From assembly GCA_007122565.1 (NCBI GenBank), contig SKTJ01000141.1, forward strand, positions 1 to 5,956: a DNA stretch of 5,956 nucleotides, written 5' to 3'. The notes beneath the pieces are model-generated. The model did no database searches. It was not told the origin of the DNA and saw nothing but the letters and a program-made list of their open reading frames with translations. Source of the stretch: Syntrophomonadaceae bacterium. Lineage in GTDB: Bacteria; Bacillota; Dethiobacteria; DTU022; UBA8154. The position numbers were made by a program, and so were the translations under genes. Shown here one piece after another: positions 5,445 through 5,956 of this stretch (positions are counted from its first letter, which is position 1; each line of letters starts with the position of its first letter).

Positions 5445-5956
5445 ATGCTGACAATGCAGGAAATCCTGGAAACGATCAAAATGGTCCAGGATGAACACCT
5501 TGATATTCGTACTATTACGATGGGCATCAGCCTGCGTGATTGTGGCCACCCTGATGCGGATGCTGCCTGTCGCCGCATTTATGAGAAAATCACCAGGCTG
5601 GCGGGCGGACTGGTGGAAGCGGGTGAGAAGATTTCCCGTCAGTACGGGATTCCCATTGTTAACAAACGCATTGCGGTTACGCCTATTTCCCTGGTGGCGG
5701 AGTGCAGCAGCGGGGAAAACTATGTGCCCTTTGCAAGCACGCTGGACCGGGCGGCTGCTGCCACCGGTGTGAATTTTATCGGCGGTTTTTCTGCCATGGT
5801 GAAGAAAGGCTATACGGTCGGTGACCGCAGGCGTATAACCTCCATCCCGGAAGCGCTTGCTACCACGGAGCGGGTTTGTGCTTCTGTCAATGTGGCTACT
5901 ACAAAAGCGGGCATTAATATGGACGCAGTGTTGCAAATGGGGCAGGTAATTAAGGA
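5445..5956 (+). CDS. UPF0210 / DUF711 (PFL-like family) protein, 3' truncated by window edge
   Basis: The reading frame from the ATG at 5445 stays open for 170 codons to the right edge; full-length members are about 450 residues. The visible part is highly typical: MLTMQEILETIKMVQDEHLD at the start, then IRTITMGISLRDC (21-33), YGIPIVNKRIAVTPISLV (67-84), GVNFIGGFSAMVKKGY (108-123), SIPEALATTERVCASVN (133-149) and TKAGINMDAV (153-162). The family has a fold related to pyruvate formate-lyase/glycyl radical enzymes, but no reaction has been established, and the C-terminal part that could hold a glycyl-radical loop is outside the window. The start is supported by GGGAG (5431-5435) nine nt upstream and by alignment with the family N-terminus. 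It is 23 nt downstream of the ACT gene, so the two are almost certainly co-transcribed. Confidence 0.93.
   Translation, partial: MLTMQEILETIKMVQDEHLDIRTITMGISLRDCGHPDADAACRRIYEKITRLAGGLVEAGEKISRQYGIPIVNKRIAVTPISLVAECSSGENYVPFASTLDRAAAATGVNFIGGFSAMVKKGYTVGDRRRITSIPEALATTERVCASVNVATTKAGINMDAVLQMGQVIK

Noticed and set aside
5418..5936. Minus-strand frame of 172 codons at the right edge
   Set aside because: It lies opposite the DUF711 gene, whose plus-strand translation is strongly family-like; the minus-strand product shows no recognisable motif.

Overview
The window reads as chromosomal DNA of a low-to-mid GC bacterium, most likely a clostridial Firmicute of the Peptococcaceae/Pelotomaculum type. 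The grounds are purine-rich Shine-Dalgarno sequences, a UPF0237 ACT-domain gene directly followed by a UPF0210/DUF711 gene, short heptameric purine repeats, and a GGGCGGAC/GTCCGCCC palindrome of the kind scattered through such genomes. The taxonomic call is an inference from gene content and style.

Layout: (1) bases 1-806 (+) are the C-terminal two thirds of an OFA-type major facilitator transporter, cut by the left edge. (2) 807-1011 is a short convergent intergenic stretch with one strong palindrome. (3) 1012-2049 (-) is a complete L-threonine 3-dehydrogenase (tdh), noticeably more AT-rich than what follows. (4) 2050-2281 is an AT-rich divergent control region with a 26-bp interrupted palindrome. 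(5) 2282-4348 (+) is a full-length DUF255/YyaL-SPATA20 type thioredoxin-domain protein. (6) 4383-4889 (+) is holo-ACP synthase (acpS), whose N-terminus is extended and whose 3' end runs into a heptanucleotide tandem repeat; a 9-base inverted match to that repeat lies just before the gene. (7) 4890-5121 holds an extended -10 promoter and a leader of about 190 nt with alternative hairpins and a U-run. (8) 5122-5421 (+) is the ACT-domain protein. (9) 5445 to the right edge (+) is the N-terminal 170 residues of the UPF0210/DUF711 (PFL-like) protein.

Functionally the window is a set of small housekeeping units, with no obvious mobile element, phage or defence system. The DUF255 gene and acpS are close enough (34 nt) to be co-transcribed. 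ACT and DUF711 form a clear two-gene operon with their own promoter. tdh stands alone, without its usual partner kbl. The parts most worth a second look are the ACT/DUF711 leader, the heptamer repeat that has become coding sequence in acpS, and the residue changes in the DUF255 protein.
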